Below the pieces are notes generated by a model. The model saw nothing but the letters and a program-made list of their open reading frames with translations. It was not told the DNA's origin and searched no databases. A stretch of 64,000 nucleotides of DNA from Gp6-AA40 sp035263125. Its GTDB lineage: Bacteria; Acidobacteriota; Vicinamibacteria; Vicinamibacterales; UBA2999. The translations under genes and the position numbers were made by a program. Positions 15,823 to 22,857 of the stretch are shown here, one piece after another. The stretch spans positions 1-64,000 of the forward strand of contig DATFRP010000097.1 of assembly GCA_035263125.1 (NCBI GenBank), read 5' to 3'. Numbering within the stretch: the first letter of the stretch is position 1; every line of letters begins with the position of its first letter.

Positions 15823-17391
15823 TCAACGATCGTCGGTCGACGAGAGCACACGCTGTGCCGCAAGTCGACCGCTCGCACCGCTGAGGAATCCACCTGGATG
15901 CGTGCCCGCCCCACAGAGATAGAGGCCGGCGACCGGTGAATCGTAGCGCGCGAAGCCGAGGACCGGTCGCATCGAATACAACTGATCGATCGAGAGCTCG
16001 CCGTGGAACATATGTCCTCCAGCGAACCCATATTCGGCGTGGAGATCGGCTGGTGTGATCACGTTGCTCGCGACGACGAGCTGGCCGATACCGGGCGCGT
16101 GATCTTCGAGCACGCGGAGGACGGCGGTGAGGAGCGCATTCCTCGACGCCGGCCACTGCACGTGTCTCAGCACGTACGGAGCATAGTGCACGTAGATCGA
16201 GATCACATGTGCGCCCTCGGGCGCGAGCGATTGATCGAGCAGCGACGGGATCGTCAGGTCGAGCCACGGCCGTCTCGAGTACTCGCCGTACTTGGCGTGA
16301 TCGAAAGCACGCTCGAGATAGTCGAGGTCGGGCCCCAGATGCACTCGTCCCGTGAGCATCGAGGCGTCGCTCACACCCAGGAACGAGGGCAGCGAGGACA
16401 CCGCAAGATTCACTTTCGCGACGGTGCCGGCGACGCGATAGTGCCGCACGCGCGCGACAAAGTCCGGCGGCAGAGCCAGCGGATCGAGCAGATCGAGGAA
16501 GGTCGTCTTGGGGTCGGCGCCCGAGACGACGGTCCTGGCCGCGATCTCCTCTCCGTTCGACACCACCGCGGCGACCCGTTCGTCGCGCGTCAGGATTCGT
16601 TCAACCGGCGCGCTCGTGCGCACCTCCGCTCCCGCCGCGATCGCGGCGCGTGCCATCGCCTGCGTCAAGGCGCCGGGTCCGCCCTGCACCGAGATCGTCG
16701 ATCGACCAGCGAGGTGCCGATGCGCTTCTCGCATCAGCAGCACCAGCGAACTGCCGGACGACCGCGGACCGAGCATCGTGCCCGAGACCGCCGGACCCGC
16801 AATCGTGGCCCGCAGCAGATCGCTTTCGAACCATTCGCCGGTGAGATCGGCGACCGGCATCGGCAGCCATCGAAGCAGGCGATATTCATCGCGGCGTCCG
16901 AGCGCACGGAATGCCCGTCCCGTCTTCAGCAGGCCCCAGACGTCGCGCGCGCTGGGATGGTCGATATCCGGCGGAGGCTCGCTGAACGTCGTCGCGAGCA
17001 CCGATGCGATGCGGTCGAGCGCCAGCCGGAAGCGCGGGTATGCGTCCGCATCCTTCGTGCTTCGGGCTTCGAGGCTCTGCGCCGTCTGCGAGAGGTCATC
17101 CGAGATGACGAGCGCGGGCCCTTTCCGCGAAGGCGCGCACACGCGCGCTGCTGCCGCGAGGAACTCGACGCCATACCGGCGCAGCTCCATCTCGGTCGCC
17201 ACGCGCTCGTGCAGCAGGATCTCGTGCGAGAGCGTCGGGCAACGAAACCCGGGATGGATCTCTGTCGTCAGCGCTCCGCCGCCAACCTCAGCGCGGCGCT
17301 CGAGTACAAGTGTCTTGAGGCCGGCCTTCGCGAGATAGAAGGCGGCGGTCAGGGCGTTGTGGCCAGCCCCCACGATGATCGCGTCGTGCAT
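15823..17391 (-). CDS. PYROXD2/phytoene-desaturase-like flavoprotein (paralogue A)
   Basis: 522 residues. The N-terminal dinucleotide fold has IIVGAGHNALTAAFYLAKAG and the acidic residue of VLERR, then VGGGALTTEIHPGFRCP, the CrtI/PYROXD2-type FAD signature. The mid-protein GGPGALTQAMARAAIAAGAEVRTSAPVERIL segment and the C-terminal LYLCGAGTHPGGFLSGASGRLAAQRVL (second FAD contact) are complete. Proteins of this branch are NAD(P)/FAD-dependent oxidoreductases of unknown substrate, distinct from true carotenoid desaturases. A paralogue lies at 18917-20494, the two bracketing the BON and Gln-rich genes. Confidence 0.9.
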   Translation of the reverse strand: MHDAIIVGAGHNALTAAFYLAKAGLKTLVLERRAEVGGGALTTEIHPGFRCPTLSHEILLHERVATEMELRRYGVEFLAAAARVCAPSRKGPALVISDDLSQTAQSLEARSTKDADAYPRFRLALDRIASVLATTFSEPPPDIDHPSARDVWGLLKTGRAFRALGRRDEYRLLRWLPMPVADLTGEWFESDLLRATIAGPAVSGTMLGPRSSGSSLVLLMREAHRHLAGRSTISVQGGPGALTQAMARAAIAAGAEVRTSAPVERILTRDERVAAVVSNGEEIAARTVVSGADPKTTFLDLLDPLALPPDFVARVRHYRVAGTVAKVNLAVSSLPSFLGVSDASMLTGRVHLGPDLDYLERAFDHAKYGEYSRRPWLDLTIPSLLDQSLAPEGAHVISIYVHYAPYVLRHVQWPASRNALLTAVLRVLEDHAPGIGQLVVASNVITPADLHAEYGFAGGHMFHGELSIDQLYSMRPVLGFARYDSPVAGLYLCGAGTHPGGFLSGASGRLAAQRVLSSTDDR

Positions 17392-17445
17392 CGTGCTGAC
17401 ATATACACGCGCACTGCGAAATGCTCAATGCCCAATGCTCGACCT

Positions 17446-17577
17446 CGCGCAGGCCGCCTGAAGGCGGCCCCTGCGACTACGATGTCCCGGGCCGCCCGAA
17501 GGCGGCCCCTACGACTACGACGAACACACGCGTAACGAGAACACACGTGTACGTAGGGGCCGCCTTCAGGCGGCCCC
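17446..17577. repeat. Cluster of three GGCCGCC hairpins
   Basis: Three hairpins: GGCCGCC-TGAA-GGCGGCC (17452-17469), GGGCCGCC-CGAA-GGCGGCCC (17489-17508) and GGGGCCGCC-TTCA-GGCGGCCCC (17556-17577). The third is preceded by ACGTA, and the first two have the same flank on the opposite strand (CTACGA). The 25-nt block from ACGTA through the last GGCGGCC recurs identically at 38526-38550. The array occupies the gap between the flavoprotein and BON genes. Confidence 0.85.
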
Positions 17578-17606
17578 GGACATGGCGCGATGATCCAGCA
17601 CGTGGG

Positions 17607-18170
17607 TTATGACTGCTTCCGACCTGGTCCGCTTGCCTGCTGCTCCGACTCACGACCGAACGCTCGCGATCGGCGCCGGCCCGTAATCGTCAGGGTGTTC
17701 TGGACGTCGGTAATCGCGGGGATCACCCACGCAAACTCGCCGAGATCGTGCTTGACGCGCTTGTGCGGAACCGAGCCGGTCAATGTCACACGGCCCCCTT
17801 CGCATCGGACCTCGACATCGCTCGCGCCGGGCAACAATTCGATCGCGTCGTAAAGCAGTTCCTCGACATCGTGGTCGTTGGTTGGCCCGTGCGGCAGCCC
17901 GCGTCGCGCGGCGACGCTCGCCATGAGCGCTGAAGCCGTCACCGTGTGCGGGACCATGAGTGGCGCGGTGACGGCACCAGCAGCCAGCGGCAATGCCGCG
18001 CCCAGCCCTGTCCAGTCGAACGCCGGTGTCGCCTGCGGGTCTCCTGTGGCAGGTCGCTGCGGCGCGAGCGGTGCGGTGGTGATCGGCATCGATGCCTGAG
18101 GCCATGCAAACACAGGCGACGACAGAGCCGCCCAACCCGGCGTCGTCGATCCAAAAAGTGCCTGATTCAT
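17607..18170 (-). CDS. BON-domain protein
   Basis: 187 residues; ATG 18170 with GGAAGGAG about 8 nt upstream. The N-terminal 95 residues are Ala/Pro-rich low complexity with a hydrophobic stretch (LGAALPLAAGAVTAPLMVPHTVTASALMASVAA). The BON domain covers about residues 100-165: DVEELLYDAIELLPGASDVEVRCEGGRVTLTGSVPHKRVKHDLGEFAWVIPAITDVQNTLTI. BON domains bind membranes or other envelope ligands and occur in OsmY-type proteins. It lies just downstream of the Gln-rich gene (76-nt gap) on the same strand with an equally strong ribosome site, so the pair is probably co-expressed. Confidence 0.88.
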   Translation of the reverse strand: MNQALFGSTTPGWAALSSPVFAWPQASMPITTAPLAPQRPATGDPQATPAFDWTGLGAALPLAAGAVTAPLMVPHTVTASALMASVAARRGLPHGPTNDHDVEELLYDAIELLPGASDVEVRCEGGRVTLTGSVPHKRVKHDLGEFAWVIPAITDVQNTLTITGRRRSRAFGRESEQQASGPGRKQS

Positions 18171-18246
18171 GTACGTTCTCCTTCCAGTCAGAGAGGACGC
18201 GTCAATCGGACGTGACGCGCCCTCCCGATCGATCCGTCCTCGCGCC

Positions 18247-18651
18247 TTACATCACGTAACCGGTCTGCCCGACGCCTCCCTGCCCGCTGAAGATCTGGGG
18301 CAGCGATACGCCATATCCAACGTTCGGGAAGAACGATGGCTGGGAGTGCATCAGCGGCGTCTGATACGCCTGCTGATACGGTTGTTGCGCGATGAACTGG
18401 ATCAGATACTGAATCTGCTGAAGCTGCTGCGGCACGATCTGCAAGAGCTGCTGTATCTGCTGCTGCTGCACGACACCCAACTGCATCAGGTGTTGGAGCG
18501 CGAACTGCAGCGATTGCAGCTGCTGTGGTACGTGCGTTCCAAATGGAGGTATGGCGCCGGCCTGTCCGCTCAGTAGCGGGTTCCATCCCCAGGGGACCTG
18601 CTGCACAGGATAGACGCTCGACAGTCCAGTTCCTTGTAGTGCTCCGCCCAT
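18247..18651 (-). CDS. Gln-rich low-complexity protein
   Basis: 134 residues from ATG 18651, fixed by AAGGAGG five nt upstream (an in-frame extension to 18714 has none). The centre (about residues 43-100) is built from short amphipathic repeats with a Q-Q-hydrophobic pattern: QQLQSLQFALQHLMQLG, VVQQQQIQQLLQIV and PQQLQQIQYLIQFIAQQ. The flanks are Gly/Pro/aromatic-rich and the end is GQTGYVM. There is no signal peptide or known domain. The two other frames of this region read as Arg-rich nonsense, while this one has the ribosome site, so I take it as coding. It could be a self-associating or surface-coating protein; its partner may be the BON protein. Confidence 0.65.
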   Translation of the reverse strand: MGGALQGTGLSSVYPVQQVPWGWNPLLSGQAGAIPPFGTHVPQQLQSLQFALQHLMQLGVVQQQQIQQLLQIVPQQLQQIQYLIQFIAQQPYQQAYQTPLMHSQPSFFPNVGYGVSLPQIFSGQGGVGQTGYVM

Positions 18652-18916
18652 GTGTTCCTCCTTGGGTAGCTGTTCGTGAGAAACCGAAGCGACCAGCGAA
18701 CACCTCACGCGCACGTAAAGAAAACGCGCGCACCGTGCGTGCGTGAGGATCTATCGCGATCGTCTTCGGAGCCGCGGTGCCGAAGGCAACGGTCGTACCT
18801 TGCGGCGTGTGCCGTCCCGCACGCATTTTCGACGCGTCACGATCGCACGTCGTGTCGCTTGTACCGACCGAGCACCCGCGATTTGCAGTGTTGAGTAACG
18901 AGCGAATACTGAACGG
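18652..18916. other. Intergenic leader upstream of the Gln-rich gene
   Basis: About 265 nt between the start of the Gln-rich gene and the end of the second flavoprotein gene, both on the minus strand. Several frames are open but their compositions are Arg-rich and unconvincing. Apart from the Shine-Dalgarno at 18656-18662 I see no clear promoter hexamers or hairpin. Confidence 0.4.
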
Positions 18917-20494
18917 TCAGCGGGGCGGACTTGCCAGGATCGATCGTGCCGCGTTTCTCCCAGGTGCCCCCATGATGCCGCCGCCCGGATGCGTCGCGGA
19001 TCCACACAGATAGAGATTGGCGATCGGCGTTCGGTATTGTGCCCAACCCGGCGCCGGCCGCAGGAAGAACAACTGCTCCAGGGTCAGCTCACCCTGAAAA
19101 ATATTCCCTTCCGACAGACTCCACTCGCGCTCGAGGTCGAGAGGAGTGACGACCTGCCGATGCAGGATGATCTCGCGGATGTTGGGCGCGTACTCCGCGA
19201 GCGTGTCGATGACGACATCACCAAACGCTTCGCGCTGCTGGTCCCAGGTGCCGTCGATCAGATGGTAGGGCGCGTACTGGACGAAGCACGACATCACATG
19301 CTTGCCAGGGGGTGCCACGCTGGGATCGGTCAGCGAGGGGATCACGATATCCATGTATGGCTTTCTCGAGAATCGCCCGTATTTCGCATCGTCGTAGCCG
19401 CGCTCCATGTAGTCGATGCTCGGCGAGATCGAAACGGCGCCCCGGAGGTGCGGACCGGATCCGGGCTTGCAACTGAAGCTCGGCAGCGCGTCGAGGGCGA
19501 GATTCACTTTCGCGGACGAGCCGCGAAACTTGTAGTGCTCGAGGTCGTCCAGGAAGTCATCCGGAAGCAGGCCCTTGTCGAGGAAGCGAAGGAACGTCAG
19601 TCGCGGGTCGACGCTCGAGGCGACGATGCGCCCGCGAATCTCGTCGCCGTTGCTCAACACGACGCCGGTCGCGCGGTTGCCATCGACGAGAATTCTGGAG
19701 ACCTCCACGCCGGTGCGAATCTCGACGCCGGCCGCGCGGGCCGCGCCGGCGATCGCGTTGGAGATCGTACCAGTGCCGCCGCGCGCGAGTCCCCACGAAC
19801 GAAACGCCCCGTCGATCTCCCCCATGTAGTGATGAAGGAGCACGTACGCGGTTCCGGGCGATCGCACGCCCAGAAACGTGCCGATGATGCCCGATGCCGA
19901 CATCGTCGCTTTCAGCACGTCGGTCTCGAACCATTGATCGAGAAAATCGACCGCGCTGAGCGTCATCAACTGAATCTGGTTGTACTGGTCGTACCGCGAC
20001 AGCCTGCGAAAACGCTGCAGTAGAAAGAGGAGCTGCTTGAGTCCACGCGGATCGAGCGACGTCGGGTCGGGTGGCAGCATGCCGAGGATCGGCTTGACGA
20101 ACCGGCCCATCTCGATCATCGCGCGCCCGTACTCGTCGTAGGCATCGGCATCGAGCCGTGAGTGCCGCGCAATCTCGCGTCGTGTGACGTCGTGATCGTT
20201 GACGCGCCAGAGATAGTTGCCGTTCGGCATCGGCGTGAACGTGCCGTCGAGCGGCAGAATCTCCAGCCCGTGGCTTGGCAGGTCGAGCTCGCGGATGATC
20301 TCGGGGCGGAGCAGCGAGACGACGTACGAGCAGACCGAGAAGTGGAAACCTTTGAACACCTCTTCCGTGACCGCCGCACCGCCCAGCACATGTCGACGTT
20401 CGAGGACCAGTACGCTCTGGCCCGCGCGGGCGAGATAGGCCGCCGTCGTCAGGCCGTTATGCCCGCCGCCAATGACGATGACGTCGTATGTCAC
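18917..20494 (-). CDS. PYROXD2/phytoene-desaturase-like flavoprotein (paralogue B)
   Basis: 525 residues from GTG 20494 (VTYDVIVIGGGHNGLTTAAYLARAG); the frame is open to 20650 but those 52 residues are translated from the hairpin repeat at 20505-20555 and are not native. FAD fold GGGHNG, VLERRHVLGGAAVTEEVFKGF, central GGTGTISNAIAGAARAAGVEIRTGVEVSRIL, and the end LYLCGSATHPGGGIMGAPGRNAARSIL. It shares architecture with the gene at 15823-17391 (paralogues, not identical). It is a probable NAD(P)/FAD-dependent oxidoreductase of unknown substrate. Confidence 0.9.
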   Translation of the reverse strand: MTYDVIVIGGGHNGLTTAAYLARAGQSVLVLERRHVLGGAAVTEEVFKGFHFSVCSYVVSLLRPEIIRELDLPSHGLEILPLDGTFTPMPNGNYLWRVNDHDVTRREIARHSRLDADAYDEYGRAMIEMGRFVKPILGMLPPDPTSLDPRGLKQLLFLLQRFRRLSRYDQYNQIQLMTLSAVDFLDQWFETDVLKATMSASGIIGTFLGVRSPGTAYVLLHHYMGEIDGAFRSWGLARGGTGTISNAIAGAARAAGVEIRTGVEVSRILVDGNRATGVVLSNGDEIRGRIVASSVDPRLTFLRFLDKGLLPDDFLDDLEHYKFRGSSAKVNLALDALPSFSCKPGSGPHLRGAVSISPSIDYMERGYDDAKYGRFSRKPYMDIVIPSLTDPSVAPPGKHVMSCFVQYAPYHLIDGTWDQQREAFGDVVIDTLAEYAPNIREIILHRQVVTPLDLEREWSLSEGNIFQGELTLEQLFFLRPAPGWAQYRTPIANLYLCGSATHPGGGIMGAPGRNAARSILASPPR

Positions 20495-20504
20495 AGGAAA
20501 CAGT

Positions 20505-20555
20505 GTAGGGCGGGTCCTGCTTTTTGGACCCGCCGTCTTGCCTTTTGGACCCGCC
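20505..20555. repeat. GC hairpin GGCGGGTCC/GGACCCGCC with duplicated right arm
   Basis: GTGTAG precedes GGCGGGTCC (20509-20517), an 8-nt loop, GGACCCGCC (20526-20534), then a second copy of the right half (CTTTTGGACCCGCCGTCTT). It sits between the divergent flavoprotein and EF-P genes. Confidence 0.8.
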
Positions 20556-20578
20556 GTCTTCTGATGGCGCTGGCGGGA

Positions 20579-20584
20579 TATTCT
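20579..20584 (+). promoter_or_regulatory. Putative -10 box (TATTCT) of EF-P, leaderless arrangement
   Basis: TATTCT ends 7 nt before the GTG start at 20592, and no Shine-Dalgarno exists between them; transcription would start at or next to the start codon. Part of a wider pattern in this window. Confidence 0.4.
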
Positions 20585-20591
20585 TATTCGC

Positions 20592-21167
20592 GTGCCCAGC
20601 CTGATCGAAGCCATCGATATCAAACGCAAGATGTTCTTCGAGCTCGACAACGCCCCCTACGTATGCCTCGACGTGGAGGTCTCGCGGCCAACCGCTCGCG
20701 GGGGACAGACGCTCGTGCGCATCAAGATGCGGAACCTGCTGACGCGAGCCGTATTCGACAAGACCTTCAAGGCCGGCGAGAAATTCGGCGAGCCTGATCT
20801 GGCGCAGGTGCAGGCGTCGTTTCTCTATTCAGACGGCGGCGGCTATCACTTCATGGACCAGGAAAGCTTCGAGACGCTGACGCTGGGCACAGACACGGTG
20901 GGCGACGACAAGGAGCTGCTCGTCGACAACCTCTCCGTGCAGATTCACAAGTACAACGGCAACCCAATCGGCATCCAGTTCCCGCCCCACGTGGAGCTGG
21001 CCGTCGCGCATACCGAGCCGGGTGTGCGGGGCGACACCGCGTCCGGCGGTGTCACGAAAACGGCGACTTTGGAGACCGGTCTCCAGATCCGCGTTCCACT
21101 TTTCATCAAAGAAGGCGAGAAGGTGAAGGTCCACACCGAAACTCGCGAGTTCGCCGGGCGCGCCTGA
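20592..21167 (+). CDS. Elongation factor P, PTARGG-loop (EfpL/YeiP-like) type
   Basis: 191 residues from GTG 20592. KOW-like domain I has the tip loop SRPTARGGQTLVRIKMRN; the tip residue is Arg36 within PTARGG, as in YeiP/EfpL (SPTARGA), instead of the modified Lys of classical EF-P. The OB domains follow (FLYSDGGGYHFMDQESFET) and the C-terminus is EF-P-like (PGVRGDTASGGVTKTATLETGLQIRVPLFIKEGEKVKV). EF-P binds ribosomes stalled at consecutive prolines. Two genes of this window encode 9 and 11 prolines in a row. Whether it is a true EfpL or an EF-P with an Arg tip needs phylogeny. Confidence 0.92.
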   Translation: MPSLIEAIDIKRKMFFELDNAPYVCLDVEVSRPTARGGQTLVRIKMRNLLTRAVFDKTFKAGEKFGEPDLAQVQASFLYSDGGGYHFMDQESFETLTLGTDTVGDDKELLVDNLSVQIHKYNGNPIGIQFPPHVELAVAHTEPGVRGDTASGGVTKTATLETGLQIRVPLFIKEGEKVKVHTETREFAGRA

Positions 21168-21173
21168 CGATCG

Positions 21174-21245
21174 CGAGGAATCAGGAATCAGGAATCAGGC
21201 CTTCCTGATTCCTGCTGCTTCCCGATTCCTGCCTCCTGATTCCTG
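21174..21245. repeat. Inverted heptad arrays (GGAATCA)n
   Basis: Three GGAATCA units (21177-21199) are followed at once by the reverse pattern (TTCCTGA/TTCCTGC units) to 21245. The unit is the same as at 5937-5974. It fills the gap between convergent EF-P and MFS genes and would fold into a long imperfect hairpin. Confidence 0.85.
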
Positions 21246-22640
21246 CTATTGTGTCGCCGGGACGCGGGTCGCCACGACTTGCTTCGCGCGCTCGGTGACT
21301 GCGCCATCGCCCTCGAGCTTCAGCATCATCAACACCCCTGCCGCCACGAGAGAACCGAGCGCCATGAGGAAGGCGACAGTGGGCAGCGCGTAGCCTGCCT
21401 GGAAGAGAAACCCCGCGATGATCGGCGCGAGTACCGAGCCGCCGCGCCCCACGCCGACCGCGAAGCCGGTGCCCGACGCGCGCTGTTGCGTGGGGAACGC
21501 TTGCGCGATGATCGCGTACATCCCGACGATCGCCGCGTTGGTGCAGAAGCCGGCACCGAAGCAGATGAGCGACAGCGTCTGCAGCACGTGCGGACTCTGG
21601 CCGAACATGGTGACCATGACCGTCGACAGCACCATCACGATGATCGTCAGCGGCTTCAAGCCGAAGCGCATGGCCAGCAGTCCGAAAACCGTGCCGCCGG
21701 TCGCCCCGCCCGCGTTGGCCCACACGACAACGCCGGCCGCTGATGACGCAGGGAAGCCGAAGTCGGCGACGATCTTCGGCACCCACTTCATGATGAAGTA
21801 GAACGTGGTGATGTGGAAGAAATAGGCGACCGTCACGATCGCCGTGATCGCGATCATGGCGGGCCCGAAGATGCCCGACCATCCTCGGTGCGCGTCACCG
21901 CCAATGTCAGGGAGCGCGTTGACGGCCGCATGGCCCATGCGGGCCAGTGCACGATTGATCTTCTCCAGCGCACCGGTCGGCTGCTTCCGCGCCAGCCAAT
22001 GGATCGATTCAGGCACCACGAAGAACACGATCGGAATCAACACCGCCGTCACGCTGGCGCCGAAGTAGAACACCGAGCGCCAGTCCTGCGTTTTCAGCAG
22101 CTGCGCGGCGACCATGCCGCCGAATGTGGCGCCGAGCGGGTATCCGATTGACATCAGCGACACGCTCAGATTGCGTCGGCGCGTGTTCGAGAATTCCGCG
22201 GCCACGGCGTTCATCGAGGCCAGCATGCCGCCGATGCCCAGCCCGGTGACGACGCGCCAGATCGACAGCGTGACGGGGCTCGTCGCGGTCGTCGCCATGA
22301 ACATCCCCAACGCCATCACGACCAGGCAACCCAGGGTCGTCGGGCGGCGCCCGATCTTGTCGCTCACGCCGCCAAGCGCGATCGAGCCGATCATCATCCC
22401 GATCAGCTCCATCGATAGGACGATTCCGAGTGCGCCCGCGGCAGCCTGGCTATCGAGGCCCCACTCACGGGCAATGCCGTTCGATGCAAAGCTGATCGAG
22501 AGGATGTCGTATCCATCGAGCGCATTCAGCGCGATCGTGATGCCGATGACGATGATCTGCAGCCGGCTCATCGGCGCGGTGGCAATCACGTCCCTTGGAT
22601 CGATACTGACCGGCGGTCCGCCTTTGGGGGGTGCGCTCAT
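21246..22640 (-). CDS. MFS transporter, aromatic acid:H+ symporter-like
   Basis: 464 residues, twelve predicted membrane helices in two groups of six separated by a long cytoplasmic loop (about 215-255). The first helix carries ITIALNALDGYDILSISFA, the DGYD signature of the AAHS (PcaK-like) family, and loop 2-3 has the MFS motif GGVSDKIGRRPTTLG; VVTGLGIGGMLASMNAVAAEF follows in helix 4. The family imports aromatic or other organic acids with protons; no catabolic genes for these are adjacent, so the substrate is open. An AGGGTA (TACCCT on the minus strand) lies 7 nt upstream of the ATG, which has no Shine-Dalgarno. Confidence 0.9.
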   Translation of the reverse strand: MSAPPKGGPPVSIDPRDVIATAPMSRLQIIVIGITIALNALDGYDILSISFASNGIAREWGLDSQAAAGALGIVLSMELIGMMIGSIALGGVSDKIGRRPTTLGCLVVMALGMFMATTATSPVTLSIWRVVTGLGIGGMLASMNAVAAEFSNTRRRNLSVSLMSIGYPLGATFGGMVAAQLLKTQDWRSVFYFGASVTAVLIPIVFFVVPESIHWLARKQPTGALEKINRALARMGHAAVNALPDIGGDAHRGWSGIFGPAMIAITAIVTVAYFFHITTFYFIMKWVPKIVADFGFPASSAAGVVVWANAGGATGGTVFGLLAMRFGLKPLTIIVMVLSTVMVTMFGQSPHVLQTLSLICFGAGFCTNAAIVGMYAIIAQAFPTQQRASGTGFAVGVGRGGSVLAPIIAGFLFQAGYALPTVAFLMALGSLVAAGVLMMLKLEGDGAVTERAKQVVATRVPATQ

Positions 22641-22703
22641 GACGCGAAGGGTATCACGGTGTTTCGCCGCCGGACATCCGCTGTTCGAAAATGACCAGTG
22701 TAG

Positions 22704-22728
22704 GACGGGCGTGTTCTTCAGGCCCGTC
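22704..22728. repeat. GC hairpin GACGGGC/GCCCGTC, GTAGG family
   Basis: GTGTAG precedes GACGGGC (22704-22710), an 11-nt loop and GCCCGTC (22722-22728). It lies between the divergent MFS and permease genes. Confidence 0.7.
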
Positions 22729-22857
22729 GTCAGAGGCCCGGATCACAGGGGGTTTCGTCCAGAACTTGACGGCGTCTCGCTTGCATAGTCAGTCTATGTC
22801 AGCCGATCGAGAGCGAGTCACACCATCGCCCGAGTGCTGTAGGCAGTCTGATCGCCA

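Noticed and set aside
17446..17577. Considered as rho-independent terminators
   Set aside because: The stems lack a following U tract and are clustered and flanked by a conserved GTAGG, so a repeat family fits better; termination is still possible.
18188..18826. A 212-residue frame overlapping the Gln-rich gene
   Set aside because: Arg-rich, no ribosome site at its start, and it competes with a frame that has AAGGAGG.
20495..20650. 52-residue extension of the second flavoprotein
   Set aside because: It is the translation of the hairpin repeat; the dinucleotide-binding fold begins right at GTG 20494.
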